Shown: in pieces, positions 8,083-16,960 of the stretch | Layout: every line of letters begins with the position of its first letter | Numbering within the stretch: position 1 is the stretch's first letter | Assembly: GCA_910574745.1 (NCBI GenBank) | Contig: CAJTCE010000015.1 | Location: 1 to 64,000 of the forward strand | DNA from: Lachnospiraceae bacterium | Lineage (GTDB): Bacteria; Bacillota; Clostridia; Lachnospirales; Lachnospiraceae | Direction of reading: 5' to 3' | DNA: 64,000 nt | Program-made: the position numbers and the translations under genes | The notes under the pieces: model-generated | Database searches by the model: none | What the model was told of the DNA's origin: nothing | Seen by the model: only the letters and a program-made list of their open reading frames with translations

Positions 8083-9195
8083 ATGGAAAAATTTTTTGTA
8101 TTGTCGGGAGCGTTGATAAATGCAGGAGATTATTTGATTACAGAGAGAACAAAGCAATTACTTCAGGAAGTATATCCCGGAGCTGAATTAATTCTATTTA
8201 ATCGTAAGAAACCTTTTTCAAAGGAGGATATAGAACTGGCAAATTCATGCGAAGCAATTGTATATGCCGGTGGTCCTTGTGTACGGAAGAATTTATATCC
8301 TGAAACAGTACCATTGGTGCCCGAATTAGATATGCTGGAAACTAAGATTGTAAGTGTGGGTCTGGGATGGTCTGGAATTTATGACAAGCAGAGAGAAATC
8401 TCAAAATGCCGTTTAAGCCCGGAAACAAGAAAACTATTTATGCGTATGAGTAAAGATTTACCTGCAATTAGCTGCAGGGATTATCTTACCTGTAATGTTT
8501 TGATAAATAATGGAATAGAAAATGCATTAATGACAGGATGCCCTGCATGGTACAATTTGTCTTATGTCCATAAGGAACGTAATATAGAATTCCGGAAATT
8601 GTCCTCAATTAAAAAAATATGCATATCGGATCCGGGAAATCTGGCAACATATTCAAATCAATGTGTTTATATATGCCGATATGTTAAAAATGCTTTTCCA
8701 AATGCCGAAATAAAATTTTTATTTCATAAAGGCTTTGTAAGGGCAAATGAGTATATCAATGAAAGAATGATCCGAAGAGCACAGGAATTGAAGATAAAAC
8801 TTGAGAATATGGGAATTGCCTGCGAGGACATAAGTCATGGTCATGATAAGATGCGTTTATATGATGATTGTGATTTGCATATAGGGTATAGGGTACATGC
8901 GCATATCTATAATTTAAGCAGAGGCGGTATTTCTATCCTGATAGAAGAAGACGCCAGAGGCGCAGGCGTAAACGATGCCCTAAATCTAAGACATATCAGA
9001 GCTTATAGCGGTAAAGTAAAAATACCCGGAAGAAATAAAGAGATTAGAACATCCTGCAATTTAAATGTTGTTGACGAAATAAGTAATTGGCTCGAAAGAG
9101 GATTTCAAACTGGTTTCATTGATTATAAAATGGCATATGATCTTATAAAAGAATACTATAAGAAGATGATAAAGCATATAGAAACATTTGTGTAA
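8083..9195 (+). CDS. Polysaccharide pyruvyl transferase family protein
   Basis: 370 residues from ATG 8083, preferred to 8068 because GGAGA precedes it at five bases. It matches the PF04230 family (CsaB/WcaK/PssM type): GALINAGDYLITERT near the N-terminus, AIVYAGGPCVRKN, a CRDYLTCNVL block, and the C-terminal HIGYRVHAHIYNLSRGGISI with the conserved H-x-G-x-R-x-H-x signature. Members transfer a pyruvate ketal from phosphoenolpyruvate to a sugar, or act as related polysaccharide transferases. The 115 bases before it hold no convincing gene. It probably modifies the repeat unit assembled by the neighbouring transferases. Confidence 0.8.
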   Translation: MEKFFVLSGALINAGDYLITERTKQLLQEVYPGAELILFNRKKPFSKEDIELANSCEAIVYAGGPCVRKNLYPETVPLVPELDMLETKIVSVGLGWSGIYDKQREISKCRLSPETRKLFMRMSKDLPAISCRDYLTCNVLINNGIENALMTGCPAWYNLSYVHKERNIEFRKLSSIKKICISDPGNLATYSNQCVYICRYVKNAFPNAEIKFLFHKGFVRANEYINERMIRRAQELKIKLENMGIACEDISHGHDKMRLYDDCDLHIGYRVHAHIYNLSRGGISILIEEDARGAGVNDALNLRHIRAYSGKVKIPGRNKEIRTSCNLNVVDEISNWLERGFQTGFIDYKMAYDLIKEYYKKMIKHIETFV

Positions 9196-9239
9196 AATTG
9201 ATACTGATTTTATCATTCTGGAAAAGGGCATGGCTGCTA

Positions 9240-10703
9240 ATGACAAAAAAGATAAATGTATTTATCAATAAAATACGGATACTATTTTCCGAAGATGGTT
9301 CAGCGGTAAAGGCAGGAATATATTATTTTATATGCCAGATTCTTGTAAGTGGACTATCTTTTATTTCTACACCTATTTTTTCCCGGGTTATGGATAAAAC
9401 ATCTTATGGATTGTTTAGTAATTTTGCTGCTTGGGAATCCATATTAATCCCCATTGTTACGCTGAATCTAAAACAGACTGTGGCAAAATCAAAGTATGAC
9501 TATCCGGATAAAAATGATACGTTTATTTCTTCAATTTTGGCACTTAGTTCAACTGTGACTGTTTTGTTTTATATAATAATTGAGTTCAACAAAGCATATT
9601 TTATTCAGTTTTTCAATATGGACATCCAGTATATTCGGATTCTCTTCTTCTATTTGTTATTGTCGCCTGCATTTTTGTACCAACAATTGCAATATAGAAT
9701 ATACAATAAGTATAAACTATTTGTATTTTATTCAATTTTATCTACATTTGTGAGAATGGGATTGTCTGTCGTATTAGTATTGATAATGGATGATAAGTTT
9801 GCGGGGCGCGTGTATGGATATGTAATTCCGGCAGTAATCCTTTATTTGATTATTTATATCAGCATATGGAAGCGTGGGAAAAGGATTGACCCAGATTGTT
9901 GTAAATATGCTTTGGGAAGGGCAATCCCTTTGATTCCGGCTGCGTTATCTTCCACGTTGCTTACATCTTCGGACCAGATTATGATTACAGAGTTTTGCGG
10001 CAGTGATCAAACTGCGTTATATGTAATTGCCTATTCGGTTTCATCTATAGCATCAGTAATATGGAATGCAATGAGTCATGCATGGGGGCCCTGGTTCTAT
10101 GACCGTCTTGACGCAGAAAAGTTTGACGATATTAAAGAAAATTCACAAAAGTATCAATGGGGCTATGCTTTTATTATGTCATGTATTATGCTGATAGAGC
10201 CGGAAATTGTATTGATCATGGGAGGTCGTGCTTATCAGGAGACGATCTGGGTCATGCCTCCGGTAGTTCTTGCGATGATTTGTCAATTTTATTATTCCTT
10301 TTATTTTAATGTGGAATATTTTTATGGGAAGATGTATGTTATTTCTATTGGAACAATACTGGCAGCAGCTACAAATCTTGTGCTGAATTTTATTTTTATT
10401 CCGCAATTTGGATATATTGCGGCAGCATATACAACTCTTGTAGGATATTTAGTAATGGTAATATATCATTTTTCTATTGTAAAATTTGTGCTAAAGAAGT
10501 CGTTTGTTTATGATAATAAGCAGTTTTTGAAAACCTTTTTGCTGTTGACGGTTGTTCAGATAATAGTGGCAGCGTTGTATTTGAATATTGTAGTACGATA
10601 TATTATTATTGCAATATATGCGATGATAATCTTACGTGTAGTTTGGAAAAAACGTGCAGAAATTATAGCGATTGTTCAAAATAATGTATTAAAAAAGAAA
10701 TAA
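9240..10703 (+). CDS. wzx: Wzx-type oligosaccharide flippase
   Basis: About 487 residues and strongly hydrophobic, with roughly 12 membrane helices and few charged loops, the form of MOP-superfamily polysaccharide flippases. The start of the first helix pair (KAGIYYFICQILVSGLSFIS then PIFSRVMDKTSYGLF) is the usual Wzx N-terminus. ATG 9240 is preferred to an upstream TTG at 9198; GGAAAAGGG lies 11 bases before it. It should turn undecaprenyl-linked repeat units to the outer face. No Wzy polymerase is clear-cut nearby; the membrane protein at 14635 or that at 22487 could take that part. The wzx symbol is functional, not based on a specific orthologue. Confidence 0.88.
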   Translation: MTKKINVFINKIRILFSEDGSAVKAGIYYFICQILVSGLSFISTPIFSRVMDKTSYGLFSNFAAWESILIPIVTLNLKQTVAKSKYDYPDKNDTFISSILALSSTVTVLFYIIIEFNKAYFIQFFNMDIQYIRILFFYLLLSPAFLYQQLQYRIYNKYKLFVFYSILSTFVRMGLSVVLVLIMDDKFAGRVYGYVIPAVILYLIIYISIWKRGKRIDPDCCKYALGRAIPLIPAALSSTLLTSSDQIMITEFCGSDQTALYVIAYSVSSIASVIWNAMSHAWGPWFYDRLDAEKFDDIKENSQKYQWGYAFIMSCIMLIEPEIVLIMGGRAYQETIWVMPPVVLAMICQFYYSFYFNVEYFYGKMYVISIGTILAAATNLVLNFIFIPQFGYIAAAYTTLVGYLVMVIYHFSIVKFVLKKSFVYDNKQFLKTFLLLTVVQIIVAALYLNIVVRYIIIAIYAMIILRVVWKKRAEIIAIVQNNVLKKK

Positions 10704-10872
10704 CAGTCTGGCATTTTAGGCAGGTATAAAAGGGAAAAATTAAAATGCAGGGAAATCTTAACAAGTGTATTTGTGCCGTTGTAGTATTGAGTAAGCGCAT
10801 GAAATATGCTAATATGCCTTTGTACAATATGTTTAAGAGGTGCATGGGAAACAGTTTTAAAAGGAGCGGATT

Positions 10873-12003
10873 GTGGAAACAAAGATTATAATAGGTGCGG
10901 GATTATACGGACTGTATTCGGCACTGTATCTGGCAAAAAACAAAAATACCAGGGTAATTGTGCTTGAATACGATGCAAAGCCTTTTGAAAGAGCAACGTA
11001 TATTAATCAGGCACGCGTTCACATGGGTTATCATTATCCGCGTTCACTGTCAACAGCAAAGAAATCGGCGCACTATTTCCGGAGATTTCAGGAGGATTAC
11101 GGTTTTGCCATTCACAAACAATTCAAACAGATTTACGCCACCAGTTCACATTTTTCATGGACAAATGCGGAGCAATTCCATAAATTTTGTGATGCGGCGG
11201 GAATACGGTGTGATGATGTGAATCCGGATCAGTATTTTAAGCCGGGCATGTGCGACGGGGCATTTCTGACAGAAGAGTATACATATGACGCAAAAATTCT
11301 CAGGGATTATTTTGTGAATGAATTGCAGAAATATTCCAATGTGAGTATTTATTACAATGTCCGCATTCAGAAGATTGAACGGATAGCGGAATGTGAGGAA
11401 TATTTTAAAATAGTTACTAATCAGGGGGAATTTTGTACTGCGTTTCTTCTGAATGCAACCTATGCTTCTACAAATGAAATAATTTCTTTCCTTGGATTTG
11501 AGTTGTTTAAGATTAAATATGAATTATGCGAGATTATATTATGTGATACGAATGAACGGTTAACAGACCTGGGACTGACCGTAATGGACGGGCCGTTTTT
11601 TTCGATTATGCCTTTCGGGCTGACAGGAATGCATTCATTGACGGCTGTTACATTTACGCCCCATATGGCGTGTCATAAAGGACTGCCGACCTTTTCCTGC
11701 CAGGAAAAGGCGAAGGATTATTGTATGCCCAGGAGGCTTGGAAACTGCAATGATTGTATTTTTAAACCTGAAAGTGCGTGGCCCTATATGTCAAAGCTGG
11801 CGGAAAAGTACATGAAAAGTGAGTATCAGTTTCGATATCAAAAATCATTATTTTCCATGAAACCAATATTGACAGCGTCTGAGATCGATGATTCCAGACC
11901 GACGATTATTCGTACACATTGTAAAAACCCGACTTTTATTTCAGTTCTATCAGGGAAAATAAATACGGTTTATGACTTAGACGAGGTGTTGCAAAATGGA
12001 TAA
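10873..12003 (+). CDS. FAD-dependent oxidoreductase (DAO-like) with a cysteine cluster
   Basis: 376 residues from a GTG start with AAGGAG six bases upstream. The N-terminus IIIGAGLYGLYSALYLA is a Rossmann FAD-binding GxGxxG motif, followed by VIVLEYDAKPFERAT, and the C-terminus carries a second FAD-contact segment. An uncommon insert at about residues 270-300 has four cysteines spaced C-x7-C-x8-C-x2-C (ending GNCNDCIF), which could bind a metal or cluster. It overlaps the following GT2 by eight bases. The block FAD enzyme, two GT2s, SDR and membrane protein looks like a conserved unit in surface loci; I infer oxidation of a sugar or lipid-linked intermediate. Substrate unknown. Confidence 0.75.
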   Translation: METKIIIGAGLYGLYSALYLAKNKNTRVIVLEYDAKPFERATYINQARVHMGYHYPRSLSTAKKSAHYFRRFQEDYGFAIHKQFKQIYATSSHFSWTNAEQFHKFCDAAGIRCDDVNPDQYFKPGMCDGAFLTEEYTYDAKILRDYFVNELQKYSNVSIYYNVRIQKIERIAECEEYFKIVTNQGEFCTAFLLNATYASTNEIISFLGFELFKIKYELCEIILCDTNERLTDLGLTVMDGPFFSIMPFGLTGMHSLTAVTFTPHMACHKGLPTFSCQEKAKDYCMPRRLGNCNDCIFKPESAWPYMSKLAEKYMKSEYQFRYQKSLFSMKPILTASEIDDSRPTIIRTHCKNPTFISVLSGKINTVYDLDEVLQNG

Positions 12004-12960
12004 AACCATACAAAGCGAAAAGGAAAAAAATTTTATTTCTACTGTAATATATGTACATAATAATGAAACCGAAATTGTGGATTTTTTGGGGCTGTTGACG
12101 GACTGGCTGAATCGCCGGTTTGACGGCTATGAGGTAATCTGTGTGAATGATGCGTCAACGGATCATACGGTAAAGGCTATTGAAAAATTCTCCCAGAATA
12201 TTCCGGGGGGGGGGGTAAAAAAGTTATCAATATTTTGAACATGGGGTTTCATCAGGGAATGGAGCTCAGTATGAATGCCGGTATGGATTTGGCTATTGGA
12301 GATTTTGTTTACGAATTCGATACAGTGGCATATTCATGTCAGGAGGAAATCTTAGAGGCCGTATACGCCCGTTGTCTGGAGGGCTATGATATTGTTTCGG
12401 CTTCGCCCGTAAATGTCAGTCATTTCTTATCAAATCAATTTTATACAATCTATAATCGATATTCAGGAGCGCAATATAAGTTAAAAACAGAGACATTCCG
12501 TATATTGTCCCGCAGGGCAATTAATCGTGTATGTTCCATGAGTAATGTGCTTCCTTACCGGAAAGCTGTGTATGCAAATTGTGGCTTAAAAATGGATGTA
12601 ATCCTTTATAAGGCAGCCACAAAGCCTTCCCGGGGAGGCACCGAAAAATCCATGCAGCTGCATATAGCGGAGGATGCGCTTATTTTATATACAAATCTGG
12701 CTTATAAGATGTCTGTAAGTGTTGCGCTCTTAATGATGTTTGCCACGATTTTTGTGTCTATATATGCCTTAGTCATACGATTGCAGGGGATTCCGGTTGA
12801 GGGATGGACGACAACCATATTGTTTGTGTCCTTTGGTTTTTTCTGTATCAGTTTTATCCTGCTTATTATCTTAAAATATGTGGAATTAATTTTGAAAACA
12901 GTTTTCATGCATCAAAAGTATGTGGTGGAATCGGTTGAAAAAATAAATGGGGAGCAATAA
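11996..12960 (+). pseudogene. GT2 (GtrB-like) glycosyltransferase, frameshifted at a poly-G tract
   Basis: Two abutting frames make one protein. The first (11996-12238) carries the GT2 N-terminus FISTVIYVHNNE and VICVNDASTDHT; the second (12235-12960) continues with NMGFHQGMELSMNAGMDLA, GDFVYEFD and two C-terminal membrane helices as in GtrB/bactoprenol glycosyltransferases. They are joined at eleven consecutive G residues (12205-12215). One extra G or two fewer restores a single frame of about 321 residues that reads through as KKVINILNMGFHQG. In the state shown the enzyme is off, ending in LSIF. Either the locus phase-varies by slippage or the tract is a sequencing error. It overlaps its upstream neighbour by eight bases. 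Confidence 0.85.
12205..12215 (+). repeat. Poly-G tract (G11) inside a coding region
   Basis: Eleven uninterrupted G residues in an otherwise AT-rich gene, exactly where the GT2 reading frame breaks. Mononucleotide G tracts of 8-12 are classic slipped-strand contingency sites in surface-sugar genes of Campylobacter and Neisseria. No other run of this length is seen in the window. Confidence 0.95.
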
Positions 12961-12964
12961 AGAA

Positions 12965-13693
12965 ATGACTGTAAATATTGTATTGCCGGTATATAATGAA
13001 GAACTAAGGATAGAGAATGGTGTCCGGATCTTGTGCCGCTATCTGGAAGAGCATCCGGAAATAGAATACCGGATAACGATTACAGATAATGCATCTACCG
13101 ACGGGACGGGGCGGATTGCAAGAGAACTATGTAAAGATAATAGAAAAATAGAGTATATCCGGGTTGCCGAAAAAGGCGTGGGAATTGCTTTTCGGACTGC
13201 GGTACAGAGAAATCAATGCGAGGTTATCGGATATATGGATATAGATATGTCTACGGACTTATCCGCATTGTCAGTTATGTATGAAGCCTTTTGTAAAGAA
13301 GAGAGATTACAGATTGTAAATGCATCACGGTATCATAGAAAATCGGTACTGGTTGGAAGGAAATGGTACCGAAATCTGATATCTTATGTTTTGATTGGCC
13401 TGCTAAAATGTATTTTTGGCATGAAAGCAAGCGATGCTATATGCGGATTTAAATTTTTCAAAAAAGAGGCTGTTGAGGAACTGTTAAAAGAGTCCGGCGG
13501 AGAAGCCGGGTGGTTTTTACTGATTGAAGTGCTGCTAAGGGCGGAAAAAAAGGGAATGCAGATATTGGAACTGCCGGTAAAATGGGTTTATGAAGAACAC
13601 ACAAAGGTTAACATTAAAAAAGTTACCATGAATTATCTGAAACAGATTATCAGATTAAAGAAGCAGTTTATGGAGGAAAGGAAAAATGCGTAG
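12965..13693 (+). CDS. Glycosyltransferase family 2 (dolichyl-phosphate mannosyltransferase-like)
   Basis: About 242 residues from ATG 12965, which has GGGGAG ten bases upstream; an in-frame ATG at 12947 lies inside the end of the preceding gene without a clear site. MTVNIVLPVYNEE is the GT2 N-terminal strand, TITDNASTDGT the nucleotide-binding loop, GYMDIDMSTDL the metal-binding D-x-D region, and DAICGFKFFKK a DPM1-like block. There is no C-terminal membrane anchor, unlike the GT2 before it. It likely makes a polyprenyl-phosphate sugar used outside the membrane, perhaps by the membrane protein at 14635. It overlaps the following SDR gene by eight bases. Confidence 0.88.
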   Translation: MTVNIVLPVYNEELRIENGVRILCRYLEEHPEIEYRITITDNASTDGTGRIARELCKDNRKIEYIRVAEKGVGIAFRTAVQRNQCEVIGYMDIDMSTDLSALSVMYEAFCKEERLQIVNASRYHRKSVLVGRKWYRNLISYVLIGLLKCIFGMKASDAICGFKFFKKEAVEELLKESGGEAGWFLLIEVLLRAEKKGMQILELPVKWVYEEHTKVNIKKVTMNYLKQIIRLKKQFMEERKNA

Positions 13694-14645
13694 GGCTTTA
13701 GTGGGAAATACCGGCTTTGTCGGCTCTAATCTGGAAGCAACTTTAGAATTTGACGCTTGTGTAAATTCCAAGAATGTGGAAAAGTTGTACGGAACCAATC
13801 CGGAGGTTTTGGTTTATGCAGGAGTCAGGGGAACAAAATTCATTGCAAATTCCAATCCCGATGAGGATTGGAAAAATATTGAAGCGGCCGAAAGAAATAT
13901 TATGAATATAAATCCTAAAAGGCTTCTGTTAATATCTACCGTGGATGTGTATGATGATCTGAACGAAAAAGATGAATCACACATTATAAATCCCCAAAAG
14001 CTTCATTGCTATGGAAAAAACAGGTATATGTTGGAGGAATGGGCAAGGGGCAATGTTGACAATTGCCAGATTCTCCGTCTTCCGGCTATCTTCGGAATAA
14101 ATCTGAAAAAGAATTTTATTCATGATCTGATCGATCCGATTCCCAAGTATCTGACAGAGGAGCGGTTTGAAAAGATTTGTGAAGATAAAAATATTTCTAC
14201 ATATTATGAGCTGAAAAAGGGACTGTATGAGTTAAAGTGTGCGGATGAGAAATTGTATGATTTTTTTATTAATTCTCCTTATTGTGCGGTTTATTTTACT
14301 GATTCCAGAGCCCAATACCAATATCTGGATTTAAGACTTCTTTTTAAGGTGGTGGAAGCGGTATTGAATTCGGATATTGATGTATTAAATTGCGTTACGG
14401 AACCAATCATCAGCAGTGAGTTGTATTATGAAATATATGGGGAGAATTTTGAAAATAGGCTTTGTGACAACCCCATAAAGTATAATTTAAAAACCTGTAA
14501 AAAAATTGACTTGTTTGGTGCGTCAACGGGATGGCTGATGAATAAGGATGAAGAAATGGAACTTTTGAAAAGATACATTTACGAAGAGTCGGTAAAGCTG
14601 AAAAAGCAGCTTTTGGAAAAAGGAGTCGGAAAATATGGACAGTGA
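13686..14645 (+). CDS. Extended-SDR NAD-dependent epimerase/dehydratase-like protein
   Basis: 319 residues. The N-terminal LVGNTGFVGSNL is the Rossmann G-x-x-G-x-x-G of extended SDRs; LLLISTVDVYDD corresponds to the ST(x)xVY active-site strand; the expected Y-x-x-x-K is present as Y-G-K-N-R, with arginine in the lysine place. The middle has an unusual insert of about 70 residues (DLIDPIPKYLTEERFE to the YCAVYFTDS region). Overlaps on both sides (8 and 11 bp) place it in the FAD-GT2-GT2 unit. It is not RmlD: the GANGQLG motif is lacking. I infer a sugar reductase or epimerase role, but the changed lysine and insert leave the reaction open. Confidence 0.7.
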   Translation: MRRALVGNTGFVGSNLEATLEFDACVNSKNVEKLYGTNPEVLVYAGVRGTKFIANSNPDEDWKNIEAAERNIMNINPKRLLLISTVDVYDDLNEKDESHIINPQKLHCYGKNRYMLEEWARGNVDNCQILRLPAIFGINLKKNFIHDLIDPIPKYLTEERFEKICEDKNISTYYELKKGLYELKCADEKLYDFFINSPYCAVYFTDSRAQYQYLDLRLLFKVVEAVLNSDIDVLNCVTEPIISSELYYEIYGENFENRLCDNPIKYNLKTCKKIDLFGASTGWLMNKDEEMELLKRYIYEESVKLKKQLLEKGVGKYGQ

Positions 14646-16428
14646 TCGTTCAAAGAAAGTGCTTGACATTGGAACAAGAGCTATTGTGGTAATAGCAGCA
14701 TTGGTTGTCCTTGCGCCAATGATAGTGTTAAGAGAAGATTATATTTTTACAATTCATGATTATTTGGATGAGTGGCCCAATTTGTTGGAAGTCCTTAGGA
14801 AAAATCAGCTATTCTGGGCATTTGATAAAAGTATGCCTATTATGGATGGCAGCATATCCACATGTTATTTGTACTTTGATTTTGGCATTTGGAGACTTTT
14901 AAATTATTTTTTTGGATTTGTAGGTGGAGAGATTGCAAATAAGACACTGGGTATCATATTTGGCTATGTTAGTATGAAAAGTCTGTTAAATGAAGCGTTT
15001 GAAAATAATAAAGAAGATTTTCTTAATGTTTTTCGTCTGATTTCCATTGCATATGCCATATCTCCTGTTTATCCCATCTGGACAATTTCATTTTCAGTGC
15101 TTCCGTATATTTTTTTGGAGTTTTGGCGTTATGTAAGGAAACCGGAAAAAATAGATTTGAAACATTCTATTTTTTATATATCTTTTGCTTTTTTTGTATA
15201 TTTTCCAAGTATAGGGATATTTGTAATGGGAGTCTGGGCTCTGGGAATAATATTCAGTTCCTTTGCGCATAAGAAACTCAATGTCAAGATGATGGCCTCT
15301 TTTGGTTGTATGTTTGTTAGTGTGGTAATATGGAACTTTAACATTTTTATCTATACGCTGCGAGGCGATGTTCTAAATAGAACGCTCTGGAGCCATAAAC
15401 ACTATTATGATTCTTTTTCGGACGGCATAGTCAGGTGGTTTACAGAAACCGTAAAGGTTGGTTTGACAGGGCAGTATCATGCAGCGCCATGCCTTCTTAT
15501 TTTATTACCGCTTTGTATTATCGGATTTATTCTTTCTATATACAAAGCTGTTCGGTGTAAAAAAGTTAATATAATAAAAGGGCCTGCGCTTCTGGTTTTT
15601 ATCATGATATTGCTTTGTGCAATCTATGGCGCTAATGCGATCGGTTTGCTGCAGAAGATATTATCTAAAATTTTACCTGTGTTTTCAGGATTCAATCTGG
15701 GTAGAATTGTCTATTTTAATAATGTTTTGTGGTATTTGCTGGCGGCGCTGCTTGTTGTATCTTTGTGTAAAGGAAAGTATGCAAAAAATTTTGCCATGGT
15801 CTTTGCGGTAATGCAGATTTTGGCTATTATTTTGTCAAACGGGAAATACTACGATACAAGGAATAATTTATTTTATTCCAATTCGGTAAGCAAGGGAATG
15901 GTCAGTTACAAAGAGTTTTTTGATGAAGAGTACTTTTCCATGTTAAAAGAGCAGATTGATTATAATGGAGAGGGTGTGGTCAGCGTTGGTTATCATCCGT
16001 CTGTTACTATGTATAACGGGTTTCATACGCTGGATGGCTATTTGTGTATTAATCCGGTATCATACCATGAGTCCTTTAGAAAAGTCGTAGAGCCAATGCT
16101 TGAGAAATATCCTGTGCTTCAAGAAGCTTATGATACAAGTGGAATTCGCTTGTATGTATATTCTGATGCTTCCAGAAATGTAGCGCCACAGCGCATTGCT
16201 TCTAAAGAAGCAAGGGAGCTGCTGATAAATACGGATGCATTTGTGGATTTGGGCGGGAAGTATATATTTTCTTTATATGAATTATCCAATGCCGAAGAAC
16301 TGAATTTTGAGATGGTCTATCATAACGATGGAACGAATGGTAATAATAGTATATATCGCACCCTTTATGTTTATAAAATAGGTTTTGACGGAAACAGCAA
16401 GGAACTTAGTGAGCGTGAAGCGAAGTAG
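14635..16428 (+). CDS. Large multi-pass membrane protein (DUF6044-like, GT-C candidate)
   Basis: 597 residues. The N-terminus has one helix (AIVVIAALVVLAPMIVL) followed by an outside loop with acidic residues and histidine, TIHDYLDEWPN, then about nine more helices to residue ~420 and a soluble C-terminal domain of ~170 residues. An acidic loop after the first helix is characteristic of GT-C polyprenyl-phosphate-sugar transferases. I recall similar proteins as DUF6044, with unproven function. The paired GT2 genes before it could supply its lipid-linked sugar. It overlaps the SDR gene by 11 bp and ends the unit. Confidence 0.6.
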   Translation: MDSDRSKKVLDIGTRAIVVIAALVVLAPMIVLREDYIFTIHDYLDEWPNLLEVLRKNQLFWAFDKSMPIMDGSISTCYLYFDFGIWRLLNYFFGFVGGEIANKTLGIIFGYVSMKSLLNEAFENNKEDFLNVFRLISIAYAISPVYPIWTISFSVLPYIFLEFWRYVRKPEKIDLKHSIFYISFAFFVYFPSIGIFVMGVWALGIIFSSFAHKKLNVKMMASFGCMFVSVVIWNFNIFIYTLRGDVLNRTLWSHKHYYDSFSDGIVRWFTETVKVGLTGQYHAAPCLLILLPLCIIGFILSIYKAVRCKKVNIIKGPALLVFIMILLCAIYGANAIGLLQKILSKILPVFSGFNLGRIVYFNNVLWYLLAALLVVSLCKGKYAKNFAMVFAVMQILAIILSNGKYYDTRNNLFYSNSVSKGMVSYKEFFDEEYFSMLKEQIDYNGEGVVSVGYHPSVTMYNGFHTLDGYLCINPVSYHESFRKVVEPMLEKYPVLQEAYDTSGIRLYVYSDASRNVAPQRIASKEARELLINTDAFVDLGGKYIFSLYELSNAEELNFEMVYHNDGTNGNNSIYRTLYVYKIGFDGNSKELSEREAK

Positions 16429-16472
16429 GCGGGAGGATCATTTGAGGAAAATGATAAAATCTGATTCCTGCC

Positions 16473-16501
16473 TATACAATTTAAATAAAAAGTGATAAAA
16501 T
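16473..16501 (+). promoter_or_regulatory. Candidate sigma-A promoter for the HD/PRTase unit
   Basis: TATACA at 16473-16478, a 17-base spacer and TAAAAT at 16496-16501 with an extended -10 TG at 16493-16494. It lies in the only gap on this side of the two-gene unit, about 30 bases before a strong AAGGGGG ribosome site and ATG 16532. It suggests the unit is transcribed independently of the sugar genes. Confidence 0.5.
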
Positions 16502-16531
16502 GAAAGCATCTCTATAAGGGGGAATAATTTA

Positions 16532-16939
16532 ATGAATGATCCAAAGGTTTTGTTTGTAAAAAAGTTTTTGGCAACATTATTTCAAAAAGAGATTAAGACA
16601 ATTCCTATTAATGATGATAAATTTGGCGCAGGAATTGAAAAAATGGCGGAATTTTTTCATAGCCATGTTCAGGATTTCGGACCATACGCAGATAAATTAG
16701 ATATGCTGTTCTTAAAATATTTGACTCGTGGCGATTATAGAGGGTTTTCGAATATTATTGAAAGTTTTAACGGAAGATTAGTGTCTTTGGAGAATCCACA
16801 TTATGTAAAAGCCAATTTGAAATTTAGAGACAATTATGATCAGGAATTGGTGGAGGATGAACAGTTGGGAATCGATCAGGGCTACTTCATAGATTTGGCT
16901 GAATGCTTTTGTGTGGGAGCGGGAATTGAATTAAACTAA
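16532..16939 (+). CDS. Hypothetical 135-residue partner of the HD/PRTase protein
   Basis: A small soluble acidic protein without signal peptide or membrane helix and with no motif I recognise. It appears mostly helical (FVKKFLATLFQKEI, GIEKMAEFFHSHV) and ends in YFIDLAECFCVGAGIELN. The start has a very strong AAGGGGG site. Only 21 bases separate it from the 903-residue HD protein, so the two are co-transcribed. A small helical protein next to a nucleotide-acting effector could be a regulator, sensor or inhibitor, but that is inference from position only. Confidence 0.75.
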   Translation: MNDPKVLFVKKFLATLFQKEIKTIPINDDKFGAGIEKMAEFFHSHVQDFGPYADKLDMLFLKYLTRGDYRGFSNIIESFNGRLVSLENPHYVKANLKFRDNYDQELVEDEQLGIDQGYFIDLAECFCVGAGIELN

Positions 16940-16960
16940 TTTATAGGGGCGAATGACAAA

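Noticed and set aside
7983-8186. 67-codon + strand frame before the pyruvyl transferase gene
   Set aside because: It runs into the real gene in another phase and has no recognisable domain or good ribosome site.
10745-10891. 48-codon frame in the gap before the FAD oxidoreductase
   Set aside because: Weak ribosome site, overlaps the start of the next gene, and no motif; probably chance, although a remnant cannot be excluded.
13686-14645. Considered as RmlD (dTDP-4-dehydrorhamnose reductase)
   Set aside because: The G-N-T-G-F-V-G loop, the insert and the Y-x-x-x-R site do not fit RmlD.
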